From Microbacterium sp. (GTDB lineage Bacteria; Actinomycetota; Actinomycetes; Actinomycetales; Microbacteriaceae): DNA of 47,472 nt. Of the stretch, positions 1 through 8,538 are shown in pieces. Location: positions 1 to 47,472 of the forward strand of contig JAITLM010000048.1 of NCBI GenBank assembly GCA_031277885.1. Direction: 5' to 3'. Every line of letters begins with the position of its first letter. The stretch's first letter is position 1. Position numbers and translations under genes: made by a program. The notes below the pieces were generated by a model, which did not search any database, had not been told where the DNA came from, and worked only from the letters and a program-made list of their open reading frames with translations.

Positions 1-761
1 TTGGAGTTGTTCGTGAGCACCTCGTGGCCGTCGAGCACGTCGGCGAAGAACTTGCGGATCTTGTCCACCGAGAAGTCGTCGCTCACCCCGGGCGGGAAGA
101 CCTCGTGCTCGGTCGCGTCGAAGCCGGCGGCGCGCCACACGTCCTCGTGCATCTCGATGAGGAACGTCGAGCCCTGGTCGGAGTACGGATACCCGTGCAG
201 CTGCATGATGCCGTGCGGGGTGTGCAGCACCGCGAACGTGAACGCCTCGAACACGCGATCCGTGCCCAGCCACATGTACTTCGACACGCGGCGGTCCAGG
301 TCGGGTACGAAGGCCTCGGCGAACTGCCCGCGCACGCGCGAGTTCACGCCGTCCGCGGCCAGCACGAGGTCGTACTCCGCCATGAGCGCGGCGGCGTCCG
401 GCGCCTCGGTGCGGAAGCGGATCTCGGCGCCGAGCTCGAGGCAGCGCCGCTGCAGGAGCTGCAGCAGCTCCTTGCGCCCCATCGCGGCGAAGCCCTGCCC
501 GCCGACCGTGTGCGTGGTGCCGCCGAAGAGCACGTCGATGTCGGTCCAGCGGGCGAACTGCTCGCCCATCCGGGCGGCGATGACCGGATCCGCGTTCTCG
601 ATCCCGCCGAGGGTCTCGTCGCTGAACACGACGCCGAAACCGAAGGTGTCATCGGGGGCGTTGCGCTCCCAGATCGTGACCTCGTGCGAGGGGTCGAGCT
701 GCTTCATCAGGGCGGAGAAGTAGAGCCCTCCGGGGCCCCCTCCGATCACGGCGATGCGCAT
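1..761 (-). CDS. FAD-dependent aryl-CoA monooxygenase, anthraniloyl-CoA/salicylyl-CoA type (partial, C-terminus off the left edge)
   Basis: The visible 253 residues open with the FAD-binding motif MRIAVIGGGPGGLYF, followed by WERNAPDDTFGFGVVFSDE and later LAADGVNSRVR. This is the N-terminal half of the bifunctional salicylyl-CoA 5-hydroxylase / anthraniloyl-CoA monooxygenase family. Family members hydroxylate an aromatic CoA ester in the cytosol, and the bifunctional ones also reduce the ring through a C-terminal flavin (old yellow enzyme-like) domain; that domain would lie outside the window and cannot be checked. The start lies one base after the ligase stop, so the two genes are co-transcribed. 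The nearby kynureninase favours anthraniloyl-CoA over salicylyl-CoA as substrate; this is inference. Confidence 0.8.
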   Translation of the reverse strand, partial: MRIAVIGGGPGGLYFSALMKQLDPSHEVTIWERNAPDDTFGFGVVFSDETLGGIENADPVIAARMGEQFARWTDIDVLFGGTTHTVGGQGFAAMGRKELLQLLQRRCLELGAEIRFRTEAPDAAALMAEYDLVLAADGVNSRVRGQFAEAFVPDLDRRVSKYMWLGTDRVFEAFTFAVLHTPHGIMQLHGYPYSDQGSTFLIEMHEDVWRAAGFDATEHEVFPPGVSDDFSVDKIRKFFADVLDGHEVLTNNS

Positions 762-762
762 G

Positions 763-2424
763 TCAGGCCCCCTGGGAGACGGGCGCGGCGAGGGCGGCCT
801 CGGCGGCGGCCCTGTCGCGCAGGATGAAGTGCTGCACCTTGCCGCTGGGATTGCGGGGCAGCTCGGCGAGATAGTCGATGCGGCGAGGGCACTTGTAGAG
901 CGCGAGCCGCGACTTCACGAGCGCGAGGATCGAGGCGGTGAGCTCCTCCGAGACGTCGACGTGCGCGCGGGGGACGACGTAGGCGTTGACGATCGTGCCG
1001 CGATCCGCGTCGGGACGGCCGACGACCGCGACCTCGAGCACGTCGGGGTGGGCGGCGATCGCCTCCTCGACCTCCGGGGCCCCGACGTTGTACCCCGCCG
1101 TGACGATCATCGAGTCGCTGCGGGCGTAGAAGGTGAAGTAGCCGTCCTCGTCCTGCACGAAGGTGTCGCCGGTGATGTTCCATCCGTCGTGCACGTACGC
1201 GGTCTGCCGCGGGTCGTCCAGGTAGCGGCAGCCCGTGGGACCGATGACGCCGAGCCGCCCCGGCTCCCCCGGGCCGAGGATCCGGCCGTCGTCGTCGAGG
1301 ATCGCCGCGCGGTAGCCGGGCACGGCCCGCCCTGTGGATCCGGGTCGGATGTCGTCGCCCGACGCCGAGATGAAGACGTGCAGCATCTCGGTGGATCCGA
1401 TGCCGTTCACGAGCCGCACCCCGGTCGCCTCGGCGACAGCCTCGAACGTCTCCCGGGAGAGGTGCTCCCCCGCCGAGACGCCGACCCGCAGCCGGCGGAG
1501 AGCGCCGGCGAGGCCTTCCTTGAGGATCGCGCGGTAGCCGGTCGGGGCCGTGTACAGCACCGTGATCCCGAGCGGTTCGATGAGCCGCGCGAGCTCGATC
1601 GGCGTGGCCCGCTCCAGGATCACCGCGGCGCCGCCCGTGCGCAGCGGGAACACCACGGCGCCGCCGAGGCCGAACGTGAACGCGAGCGGAGCGGTGGTCG
1701 CACTGACGTCGTCCGGCGTCGGGTGCAGCACGTGCTTCGCGAAGGTGTCGGCGTTGGCGAGGATGTCGCGGTGGAAGTGCATCGTGATCTTCGGCGCACC
1801 CGTCGTACCGCTGGTCGCGCCGAGCAGCGCCACGTCGTCGGCGGCCGTGTCGACCGCCGCGAACCGGCCGTCCTTGTCGTCGCAGGCGCGCATCAGGCGG
1901 TCCCCGTCGCCGCCGAACACCAGGAGGCCGCGCTCCGGCAGCAGTTCGCGAAGGGCGCTCTCGACGACGCCGAGGTCGCGGTGGTCGACGATCGCGGCCG
2001 AGGGGCGCACCCGCTCGAAGACGTTGCGCACCTCGCTCTCCTTCCAGGCGACCATGGTCGTGACCACGACCGCGCCGGCCTTGAGCGCACCGAGCCAGCA
2101 GGCCACGGCCCAGGGCCCGTTGAGCAGCCTCAGGGCGACGCGGTTGCCCGGCACGATGCCCAGATCCTCGGTGAGCACCTGTGCGACCTGGTTCGCGCGG
2201 CGCTGCAGCTCCCCGTAGCTCCACCGCGTGCCGTCGCCGAGGACCACGGCGTCGCGGTCGGGGCCGAACGCCTCGACGGCGCGGTCGATGAGCTCGGCCG
2301 CGGCGTTCAGCCGCTCCGGGTACTGCACATCGGGGATCGTGAACTCCAGCGTCGGCCAGAGCTCGAACGGCGGCAGGGCGTCGCGGGCGAAGGTGTCGAC
2401 GTGGGCTGAGCGGGAAAGCTCCAT
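763..2424 (-). CDS. Aryl-CoA ligase (benzoate/anthranilate-CoA ligase family, AMP-forming)
   Basis: A 553-residue ANL-superfamily enzyme that would activate an aromatic acid with ATP to the adenylate and then the CoA thioester. The P-loop-like LLGATSGTTGAPK lies near residue 190, the A5-type motif VNGIGSTEM near 330, GDTFVQDEDGYFTFYAR near 410, and the catalytic lysine motif LPRNPSGKVQ close to the C-terminus. Length is normal for benzoate-CoA ligases. It lies between the thioesterase and monooxygenase genes on one strand. Together with kynureninase this points to anthranilate as substrate. Benzoate, salicylate or 2-aminobenzoate analogues cannot be told apart from sequence alone. Confidence 0.85.
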   Translation of the reverse strand: MELSRSAHVDTFARDALPPFELWPTLEFTIPDVQYPERLNAAAELIDRAVEAFGPDRDAVVLGDGTRWSYGELQRRANQVAQVLTEDLGIVPGNRVALRLLNGPWAVACWLGALKAGAVVVTTMVAWKESEVRNVFERVRPSAAIVDHRDLGVVESALRELLPERGLLVFGGDGDRLMRACDDKDGRFAAVDTAADDVALLGATSGTTGAPKITMHFHRDILANADTFAKHVLHPTPDDVSATTAPLAFTFGLGGAVVFPLRTGGAAVILERATPIELARLIEPLGITVLYTAPTGYRAILKEGLAGALRRLRVGVSAGEHLSRETFEAVAEATGVRLVNGIGSTEMLHVFISASGDDIRPGSTGRAVPGYRAAILDDDGRILGPGEPGRLGVIGPTGCRYLDDPRQTAYVHDGWNITGDTFVQDEDGYFTFYARSDSMIVTAGYNVGAPEVEEAIAAHPDVLEVAVVGRPDADRGTIVNAYVVPRAHVDVSEELTASILALVKSRLALYKCPRRIDYLAELPRNPSGKVQHFILRDRAAAEAALAAPVSQGA

Positions 2425-2453
2425 TGCTGGTCCCTTCGAGATTCGAGGTGTGG

Positions 2454-3320
2454 TCAGAGGGCGCGACCGGGACGGATCATGCCCTCCTGGGCGACGGTCG
2501 CGATGAGGCGGCCGGCGCGGTCGAAGAAGCGGCCGAGGCCGAGGCCGCGCCCGTCGGAGATGCCGGCCGACTCCTGCGCGTACAGGAGCCACTCGTCGGC
2601 GCGGGCCGGCGCGTGGAACCACATCGCGTGGTCGAGGCTCGCGGTCACGAGGCCCTCGTCCCGCCAGGGCAGGCCGAGCACCCGCAGCACCGGCTCGAGG
2701 ATCGTGTAGTCGCACACGTACGCGATCGCGAGCTGGTGCGTGGCGGGGTCGTCGTCGAGAGCCTCGAACGCGCGCACCCAGACCGCCTGATGCGGCACCC
2801 GCTCGCCCTCGATCCGCACGTACACGGGCCCGGGGACGTGCCGCATGTCGAAGCTGCGGTCGTGCGACCAGTAGTCGACGTCGGCGCCCTCGTGCCCGGC
2901 GAGCGCCTCGGCGCTGGACGGCAGGGTCTCCGGATCCGGGATCTCCGGCATCTCCGGCCCGTGCGCGGGGAACTCCTCCGGCACGTGGAAGGAGGCGGTC
3001 GCGAGGAACGCGAGCCTGCCGTGCTGGTGGCCGCGGACGTGCCTCGTGGAGAAGCCGCGTCCGTCGCGGAGGAGCTCCACCTCGTACCGCACCGGCTCCG
3101 CGATGTCGACGCCCCGCAGGAACGTCGAGTGCACCGAATGCAGCACGCGGTCGTCGCCGACCGTGCGGATCGCCGCCGCGACGCTCTGCGCGACGGTGTC
3201 GCCCCCGTAGGCCTTCGGCCACGGGACCGGCTGCGGCTGTGCCGCGAACGCGCGATCGGCGTGCTCCGGCGCGCACTCGGTGAGCGCGATCGCCCGGAGG
3301 AACGCGGCGGAGGTGCTCAT
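2454..3320 (-). CDS. Acyl-CoA thioesterase, TesB (thioesterase II) family
   Basis: A 288-residue double-hotdog protein. The N-terminal half has YGGDTVAQSVAAA and LHSVHSTFLRG, and the C-terminal half has ASLDHAMWFH and YAQESAGISDGRGLGLG, both usual in TesB/Acot8 proteins. It hydrolyses acyl-CoA to free acid and CoA. In an aromatic CoA-ester operon the likely task is recovery of CoA from dead-end esters or editing of the ligase product (inference). The ATG overlaps the cupin stop by four bases (ATGA), so the two are translationally coupled, and the ligase follows 29 bases downstream. Confidence 0.88.
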   Translation of the reverse strand: MSTSAAFLRAIALTECAPEHADRAFAAQPQPVPWPKAYGGDTVAQSVAAAIRTVGDDRVLHSVHSTFLRGVDIAEPVRYEVELLRDGRGFSTRHVRGHQHGRLAFLATASFHVPEEFPAHGPEMPEIPDPETLPSSAEALAGHEGADVDYWSHDRSFDMRHVPGPVYVRIEGERVPHQAVWVRAFEALDDDPATHQLAIAYVCDYTILEPVLRVLGLPWRDEGLVTASLDHAMWFHAPARADEWLLYAQESAGISDGRGLGLGRFFDRAGRLIATVAQEGMIRPGRAL

Positions 3321-3757
3321 GCGCGGCGGAAGCCCTCGAGTGCGGCGTCGTCGACCTCGTCGAGGTTGATGACGATGTTGTCCGGCGTCCGCGTCGTCAG
3401 CCACACGAGCTCCTCCGTGGTGGACATGTTCGCCTCGACGTGCGGCATGAACGGCGGCACGAAGACCCAGTCGCCCTCGGTCATGTCGAGGAACTCGGAG
3501 TAGTCCTCGCCGAAGTAGATGCGCCCCCTGCCCCGCAGCACGTAGCCGCCGGTCTCCGCCTCGCCGTGGTGGTGCGGCAGCGAGCGGTAGCCGGGCTCGT
3601 TGGACACCATGCCGAACCAGATCCTGGTGGCCTCGGTGTGCTGCGGCCCGACGCCGGAGACGCGGATGCAGCCGCCGGAGGACATCGTCTGGGTGTCCTC
3701 CTCGCCGCTGCGGGTGACCTGCGGGACGCGGTCCCAGCGCAGTTCGTTCTCGGTCAT
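3317..3757 (-). CDS. Cupin-domain protein of the aryl-CoA operon
   Basis: A 146-residue single-domain cupin. Motif 1 is PHHHGEAETGGYVLRGRG (two to three candidate metal-binding His plus Glu), and motif 2 is GDWVFVPPFMPHVE. It is the first gene of the minus-strand cupin-thioesterase-ligase-monooxygenase operon. Similar small cupins accompany aryl-CoA ligase and monooxygenase genes in actinobacteria, but their reaction is not established. It lacks the length and sequence of 3-hydroxyanthranilate 3,4-dioxygenase, so I do not give it that name. It may act on an unstable non-aromatic intermediate or sense a pathway metabolite. Confidence 0.75.
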   Translation of the reverse strand: MTENELRWDRVPQVTRSGEEDTQTMSSGGCIRVSGVGPQHTEATRIWFGMVSNEPGYRSLPHHHGEAETGGYVLRGRGRIYFGEDYSEFLDMTEGDWVFVPPFMPHVEANMSTTEELVWLTTRTPDNIVINLDEVDDAALEGFRRA

Positions 3758-3839
3758 CGGAGCTCCTCTGCTCTGTCCGGTGCGCGCGGCCGCCCGCGGC
3801 GCGGCGAGGTCGGCCGCCTCGTCCTGGAAGTGTCACATG

Positions 3840-3855
3840 CGTGATCATCGTCACA
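3840..3855. promoter_or_regulatory. Candidate Crp/GlxR-type box upstream of the aryl-CoA operon
   Basis: The sequence CGTGATCATCGTCACA contains GTGA, six bases, then TCAC, which is the core of Crp/GlxR operators. It lies about 85 bases before the cupin start in the 180-base gap between this operon and the PaaX-type regulator. A GTCACA direct repeat 18 bases apart (from 3832 and from 3850) overlaps it. The motif match is seen; regulation by a cAMP-responsive factor is inference. Confidence 0.35.
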
Positions 3856-3937
3856 CAAGTGCAATATCCAAAACTGTCGAACACGACGAAGATCCCGGTC
3901 AGCACCATGCGGTGCGACCAGGGATCTCCGGGGGCGA

Positions 3938-4756
3938 TCAGCTCAGGACGGTCGAGACGAAGCGCTCGGCGGCGGGTTCGAGCCGTCGGTGCAGTGCCGA
4001 GAACAGCCGCTCCGCCTCGACCCCGACCCACCCGTCCGGCAGGTACTGCAGCGGGATCCCGGGATCCAGATACGTCAGGCGCCGCCACTGCGTGATCGCG
4101 CCGACGTGCGCGGCGAAGGCCTCGCGATCGCTCAGCTCCCGGCTCACGAGCGGGCCGAAGCCGTCGACGAAGCCGCGGTACAGCGGTTCGATGGCCGGCA
4201 GATCCCACCAGCGTCCGACCGCCTCCGCGGGATCATCCCGCGACACCCGGTCGCCGAGGAAGAGCTCGACGTAGCGGTCGAGCTCCGCGCGGCGCAGCGC
4301 GGTGCGCGTCTCGTCCGCGATGAGGCCGGGGGCGATCCACAGACCGCCGCTGATCTGACCGAAGCCGAGCCGCTGCAGGAGCTTGCGCAACTGGTGGCGC
4401 AGCGGGCGCTCCCGCTCGGGAACGCTGAAGGAGGCGAGCAGCCACGGATCCGAGGGCTCGGCGCGCCGCTCCTCGAAGATGCGGTGGTCGCCCGCCGAGA
4501 ACACGCCCTCGAGGGAGTCGGCGAGCCGGTACGCCGCCGCGCCGCCGGAGCGCACGCTGACCAGCACCCCGCGGCGCTTGAGCCGCGAGACGGCCGAGCG
4601 CACTCCCGGTGCATCGGCCCCGAGAGCCGCCAGCATCCGGATCAGGTCGGAGACCTGGATCACTCCCCCGTGGGCGCGCACGTAGCGGCCGAAGACGGTG
4701 ATGATCAGGTGCTGCAGCCGCGCGGTGGAATCGGCCGTCGCGGCGCTCTCGCTCAT
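3938..4756 (-). CDS. PaaX-family transcriptional regulator
   Basis: A 272-residue protein with an N-terminal winged helix (VSDLIRMLAALGADAPGVRS, then RLKRRGVL) and the long PaaX-type central and C-terminal parts (GLWIAPGL near 140, WWDLPAIEPLYRGFV near 185). PaaX proteins repress aromatic-degradation operons and usually respond to an aryl-CoA thioester. Its place between the kynureninase/AsnC pair and the ligase operon suggests it controls the latter in response to anthraniloyl-CoA or a similar ester (inference). It is 7.4 kb from the nearest paa gene, which has its own TetR regulator. A TAGGCT box six bases before the ATG suggests a leaderless mRNA. Confidence 0.85.
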   Translation of the reverse strand: MSESAATADSTARLQHLIITVFGRYVRAHGGVIQVSDLIRMLAALGADAPGVRSAVSRLKRRGVLVSVRSGGAAAYRLADSLEGVFSAGDHRIFEERRAEPSDPWLLASFSVPERERPLRHQLRKLLQRLGFGQISGGLWIAPGLIADETRTALRRAELDRYVELFLGDRVSRDDPAEAVGRWWDLPAIEPLYRGFVDGFGPLVSRELSDREAFAAHVGAITQWRRLTYLDPGIPLQYLPDGWVGVEAERLFSALHRRLEPAAERFVSTVLS

Positions 4757-4773
4757 GCGAGGAGCCTACTGAC

Positions 4774-5244
4774 TCACGACGGGATGACCGCGACGCCCGG
4801 ATGCTGCTCGAAGATGATCTGGGTCTGGGTCTGACCGAGGGCGGGGACGGATCCGAGGTGCGTGCGCAGGAAGTCCCTGAGTCCCGGAACGCTCTCGCAG
4901 GCGACGTGGATCACGAGATCGTGCACGCCGCCGATCAGGTAGACGCGCTGCACACCCGGGATCGTGCGCAGCCGAGCGGTGATGGCGGGCACCTGATCCC
5001 GTGCGTCCTCCTTGACCGCGACCATGATGAGCGCCTCGACGCCGGCGCCGGCCGCGACAGGGTCGAGTTCGGCGTGATATCCGCGGATCACCCCGGCCTC
5101 CTCGAGCGCGCGCACCCGCCCGTGACAGGTCGAGCGGGGAAGGCCGACACGGGCGGCGAGCTCCTTGTTCGACAGCCGCCCGTCCCGGGTCAGCTCGTCG
5201 AGGATCCTCCGATCCGTCGGGGTGAGCCGGATCGCGTCCGCCAT
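4774..5244 (-). CDS. Lrp/AsnC-family transcriptional regulator (KynR-like by context)
   Basis: A 156-residue protein with an N-terminal helix-turn-helix (LTPTDRRILDELTRDGRLSN, residues 7-26; recognition helix region ARVGLPRSTCHGRV) and a C-terminal RAM ligand-binding domain (ALIMVAVKE through GVHDLVIHV). It is divergent from kynureninase. In Pseudomonas the Lrp-type regulator KynR activates the kyn genes in response to kynurenine; the arrangement here suggests the same role, which is inference. A good GAGG ribosome site precedes the ATG, unlike the neighbouring PaaX-type gene. Confidence 0.88.
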   Translation of the reverse strand: MADAIRLTPTDRRILDELTRDGRLSNKELAARVGLPRSTCHGRVRALEEAGVIRGYHAELDPVAAGAGVEALIMVAVKEDARDQVPAITARLRTIPGVQRVYLIGGVHDLVIHVACESVPGLRDFLRTHLGSVPALGQTQTQIIFEQHPGVAVIPS

Positions 5245-5270
5245 TGTGCCTCCTCAGGGAACACCGATCC

Positions 5271-5291
5271 GATGATCCACCGCAGATCATC
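5271..5291. promoter_or_regulatory. Inverted repeat in the kynU/asnC divergent region, candidate operator
   Basis: Perfect 7-base arms GATGATC and GATCATC flank a 7-base spacer in the 163-base gap between the divergent AsnC-type and kynureninase genes. A further imperfect ATTC/GAAT dyad with CGGATATCTGTCGG inside follows at about 5295-5317. Lrp/AsnC proteins bind short dyads of this kind. The repeat is seen; binding is inference. Confidence 0.4.
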
Positions 5292-5407
5292 TCGATTCTC
5301 GGATATCTGTCGGAATCCTAGGCGCAGTATCGACGATTCGTCATCATGGAAGCTGAGTTCCGGATCCCGGCCGCCCGAGCCGGATCCCCGACCGAGGAGG
5401 ATTCACG

Positions 5408-6673
5408 ATGACGGACGCCGCGCCGATCACCCGCGAGCACTGCGAGGCAGCCGATCGGAACGATCCGCTCGCCGGGCTCCGCGAGCGTTTCACCCTCCCC
5501 GAGGGCATCGTCTACCTCGACGGCAACTCGCTCGGGGCGCTCCCCCGCGACGCCGTCGCCCGCGCGGCCGACGTCGTGAACCGGGAGTGGGGCGCGGATC
5601 TCATCGGCAGCTGGAACAAGAACCACTGGTTCGCCCTGCCCCTGCGGATCGGCGAGAAGATCGGCCGGCTCATCGGCGGAGGTGCGGGCGAGTGCGTCGC
5701 GACCGACACCACCTCGATCAACGTCTTCAAGGCCGTCTCGGCCGCGATCCGGCTGCAGCAGCAGGATGCACCGGCGCGCCGGGTCATCGTGTCGGAGCGC
5801 GAGAACTTCCCCACCGACCTCTACATCGTGGAGGGTCTGATGGCGCTGCTCGACCGCGGCTATGCGCTGCGGTTGATCGACGCTCCGGAAGACCTCGACG
5901 CCGCGCTCGACGAGGACGTCGCCGTCGTGCTGCTGACCCAGGTGAACTACCGCACCGGGCACCTCTGGGACATGGCCGAGGCGACGGGACGGATCCACGC
6001 CGCGGGCGCCCTGGCCGTCTGGGACCTCTGCCACTCGGTCGGCGCCGTGCCCGTGGCCGTCGCCGACGCAGGCGCCGACTTCGCGGTCGGCTGCACGTAC
6101 AAGTACCTCAACGGCGGCCCGGGCTCCCCGGCCTTCTTCTGGGTGGCAGAGCGCCACCTCGACCGTGTCGAGACGCCGCTGACCGGCTGGTGGGGGCACG
6201 ACCGCCCGTTCGCGATGACCGACTCCTACGCTCCGGCGCCGGGCGGACGGCGCTTCCTCGTGGGCACCCAGCCGATCCTGTCGATGGCGACCATGGAGGT
6301 CGGCCTCGACATGCACCTCGAGGTCGACCAGGAGGCGCTGCGCCGCAAGTCGCTCGCGCTGACGACGCTCTTCATCCGTCTCGTGGAGACGCGCCTCGCG
6401 CACCACCCGCTCACCCTGATCACGCCGCGAGAGGATGCGCGGCGCGGCAGTCACGTCTCGTTCCGGCACCCCGAGGGCTACGCGGTCATGAAGGCGCTCA
6501 TCGCGAACGGCGTGATCGGCGACTACCGCGAGCCCGAGGTGCTGCGCTTCGGAGTGACCCCGATGTATCTCGGCCACGCCGACATCTGGGACGCCGTGGA
6601 GACCCTGCGCCGTGTGCTGGACGAGGAGCTGTGGCGGGCGCCCGAGTTCCAGGAGCGCGACGCGGTCACCTGA
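5408..6673 (+). CDS. kynU: Kynureninase
   Basis: A 421-residue PLP enzyme of fold type I that cleaves L-kynurenine to anthranilate and L-alanine. Visible family motifs are [11 protein letters not shown] (residues 36-46), GSWNKNHWF (67-75), [10 protein letters not shown] (100-109), [13 protein letters not shown] (204-216) and [16 protein letters not shown], with the PLP lysine at 232. Length is normal. A strong GAGGAGG ribosome site lies seven bases before the ATG. Tryptophan 2,3-dioxygenase and kynurenine formamidase are not in this window, so entry into the pathway is either encoded elsewhere or begins from imported kynurenine. Confidence 0.96.
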   Translation: MTDAAPITREHCEAADRNDPLAGLRERFTLPEGIVYLDGNSLGALPRDAVARAADVVNREWGADLIGSWNKNHWFALPLRIGEKIGRLIGGGAGECVATDTTSINVFKAVSAAIRLQQQDAPARRVIVSERENFPTDLYIVEGLMALLDRGYALRLIDAPEDLDAALDEDVAVVLLTQVNYRTGHLWDMAEATGRIHAAGALAVWDLCHSVGAVPVAVADAGADFAVGCTYKYLNGGPGSPAFFWVAERHLDRVETPLTGWWGHDRPFAMTDSYAPAPGGRRFLVGTQPILSMATMEVGLDMHLEVDQEALRRKSLALTTLFIRLVETRLAHHPLTLITPREDARRGSHVSFRHPEGYAVMKALIANGVIGDYREPEVLRFGVTPMYLGHADIWDAVETLRRVLDEELWRAPEFQERDAVT

Positions 6674-6728
6674 GCCCGGGCCTGCCGGAGCGCGCCGCCC
6701 TGCCTGCGGGGCCGCCTACGCTGGGGGC

Positions 6729-7178
6729 ATGACCGCCTCGACCGCTGCGCGCGCCCTCCTCGAAGACCTCGTCGACGAGTTCGTGCGCGACTATCCGCGC
6801 GGTGCGCGGCTGCTCGCGGTCGCGAGCCCCGTGGCGGCCCGTTCGGCGGCGTTCGCGGACGCCCTCGCGGACGCTCTGCGCGCCCGCGGCGTCGCGGTGT
6901 CGGTCGCGGCGCAGGACGACCGCGACGAAGCGGGTCTGCGCACGGAGATCGTGACCCCGTTCCGCGACGCGGGCGGCGACGCCGTGGTGATCGTGCCCGG
7001 CACGACCGCCCTGCTCGCGGAGCGCACCCGCGGACTGTGGCACTTCTCCCTCTGGCTCATCGACGGCGACGAGGTTCCGCACACCGCGGCGACCGCGCTG
7101 GTCGACGTGACGGATCCGGAGGCGCCGACGCGGCGGCTCGCCGACTACTGCGCGGTCCCGCCGTCCTTCCTGACCTGA
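6729..7178 (+). CDS. Small uridine-kinase-like protein lacking the P-loop
   Basis: A 149-residue protein with no certain family assignment. The order of elements ([11 protein letters not shown], then [19 protein letters not shown], an aspartate-rich stretch, VVIVPG and [13 protein letters not shown]) resembles actinobacterial uridine-kinase-like proteins. However, the place where the GxxGxGKT P-loop should be reads [11 protein letters not shown], so nucleotide binding is doubtful. A TACGCT box lies exactly six bases before the ATG, suggesting leaderless transcription independent of kynureninase. The coding frame shows the usual GC3 bias. It may be a degenerate kinase or a structural relative. 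Confidence 0.7.
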   Translation: MTASTAARALLEDLVDEFVRDYPRGARLLAVASPVAARSAAFADALADALRARGVAVSVAAQDDRDEAGLRTEIVTPFRDAGGDAVVIVPGTTALLAERTRGLWHFSLWLIDGDEVPHTAATALVDVTDPEAPTRRLADYCAVPPSFLT

Positions 7179-7320
7179 GCGGGCACCAGATCCCCTCGCA
7201 CCCGGCAAGATCCGGCGCCGGATCCGCGCGTCCGCGCCTGTTCGCCACGACGGAGAACGGCGCCCGTGCTTTGTACGTCATGGCCATTTCGCGCCTCAGG
7301 CGCGCGAGTACGCTGGTGGC

Positions 7321-8523
7321 GTGACCGAACGCGCGCCTCTCTCCCGCAAACTCTCCGCCATCGCCGAGTCCGCCACGCTGAAGGTGGATGCCAAGGCCAA
7401 AGCCCTCAAGGCCGAGGGCAAGCCCGTCGTCTCGTACGCCGCGGGCGAGCCCGACTTCGCCACGCCGCAGTTCATCGTGGATGCGGCCGCCGAGGCCCTG
7501 GCGAACCCGGCGAACTACCGCTACACCCCCGCAGCCGGCCTGCCCGAGCTGCGCGAGGCGATCGCCGCGAAGACGCTGCGCGACTCCGGCCTCGAGGTCT
7601 CGCCGAGCCAGGTCATCGTCACGAACGGCGGCAAGCAGTCCGTCTACCAGGCGTTCCAGGCCGTGGTGAACCCGGGCGACGAGGTGCTCCTCCCGGCTCC
7701 GTACTGGACCACGTACCCCGAGGCGATCCGTCTCGCCGACGGCGTTCCGGTCGAGGTCTTCGCGGGCGCCGACCAGGAGTACAAGGTGACGGTCGACCAG
7801 CTCGAGGCCGCGCGCACCGAGCGCACCACGGTGCTCGTGTTCGTCTCGCCGTCCAACCCGACCGGATCCGTCTACTCCCCCGAGGAGACCGCCGCGATCG
7901 CCGCCTGGGCGCTCGAGCACGGGATCTGGATCATCTCCGACGAGATCTACCAGAACCTCACCTATGAGGGCGTGAAGGCGACCTCCGTCGTCGAGGCGCT
8001 CCCCGAGGTCGCCGGCCAGACCATCCTCGTCAACGGCGTCGCCAAGACGTATGCGATGACCGGCTGGCGCGTGGGCTGGATGGTCGGCCCCGCCGACGCG
8101 ATCAAGATCGCCGGCAACCTGCAGTCGCACCTCACGAGCAACGTGAACAACGTCGCCCAGCGCGCCGCGATCGCAGCCCTCAACGGCCCGCAGACCGAGG
8201 CCGAGCAGTTCCGCGAGGCGTTCGACCGCCGCCGCAAGCTGATCGTCTCGGAGCTGTCCAAGATCGACGGCCTCGTGGTGCCGAACCCGACCGGCGCGTT
8301 CTACGTCTACCCCGACGTGCAGGGCCTGCTCGGCCGCACCTGGGGCGGCGTGACGCCCACCACCTCGCTCGAGCTCGCCGACCTCATCCTCGACCAGGCC
8401 GAGGTCGCCGTGGTCCCCGGAGAGGCGTTCGGCCCGTCCGGATACATCCGCATGTCCTACGCGCTCGGTGACGACCAGCTGCTCGAGGGCGTGCAGCGCC
8501 TGCAGCGCCTGTTCGCTTCCTGA
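7321..8523 (+). CDS. Pyridoxal phosphate-dependent aminotransferase, aspartate aminotransferase type
   Basis: A 400-residue class I/II aminotransferase with [10 protein letters not shown] (40-49), [12 protein letters not shown] (175-186, Asn179), ISDEIYQNL (Asp207) and the PLP lysine in [13 protein letters not shown] (Lys242). It matches the actinobacterial aspartate aminotransferase group, which moves amino groups between aspartate or related amino acids and 2-oxoglutarate. The start is GTG, preceded at six bases by TACGCT and with no ribosome site, as in leaderless genes. It could also accept other amino acids. Its stop is followed by a large inverted repeat shared with the convergent VOC gene. 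Confidence 0.9.
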   Translation: MTERAPLSRKLSAIAESATLKVDAKAKALKAEGKPVVSYAAGEPDFATPQFIVDAAAEALANPANYRYTPAAGLPELREAIAAKTLRDSGLEVSPSQVIVTNGGKQSVYQAFQAVVNPGDEVLLPAPYWTTYPEAIRLADGVPVEVFAGADQEYKVTVDQLEAARTERTTVLVFVSPSNPTGSVYSPEETAAIAAWALEHGIWIISDEIYQNLTYEGVKATSVVEALPEVAGQTILVNGVAKTYAMTGWRVGWMVGPADAIKIAGNLQSHLTSNVNNVAQRAAIAALNGPQTEAEQFREAFDRRRKLIVSELSKIDGLVVPNPTGAFYVYPDVQGLLGRTWGGVTPTTSLELADLILDQAEVAVVPGEAFGPSGYIRMSYALGDDQLLEGVQRLQRLFAS

Positions 8524-8538
8524 CGCCCGCGCTCCATC

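Noticed and set aside
763..3276. An apparent fusion of a thioesterase region with the aryl-CoA ligase in one frame.
   Set aside because: The thioesterase motifs lie in a different frame, ending at 2454. The in-frame upstream part is shadow sequence, and the ligase has its own ATG at 2424.
3317..3757. Naming the cupin 3-hydroxyanthranilate 3,4-dioxygenase because kynureninase is near.
   Set aside because: It is shorter than that family and lacks its sequence pattern. The neighbouring CoA ligase also points to anthranilate, not 3-hydroxyanthranilate.
3938..4756. Treating the PaaX-family gene as the regulator of the phenylacetate cluster.
   Set aside because: It is 7.4 kb from the nearest paa gene and adjoins the aryl-CoA operon. 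The paa island has its own TetR regulator with two matching operators.
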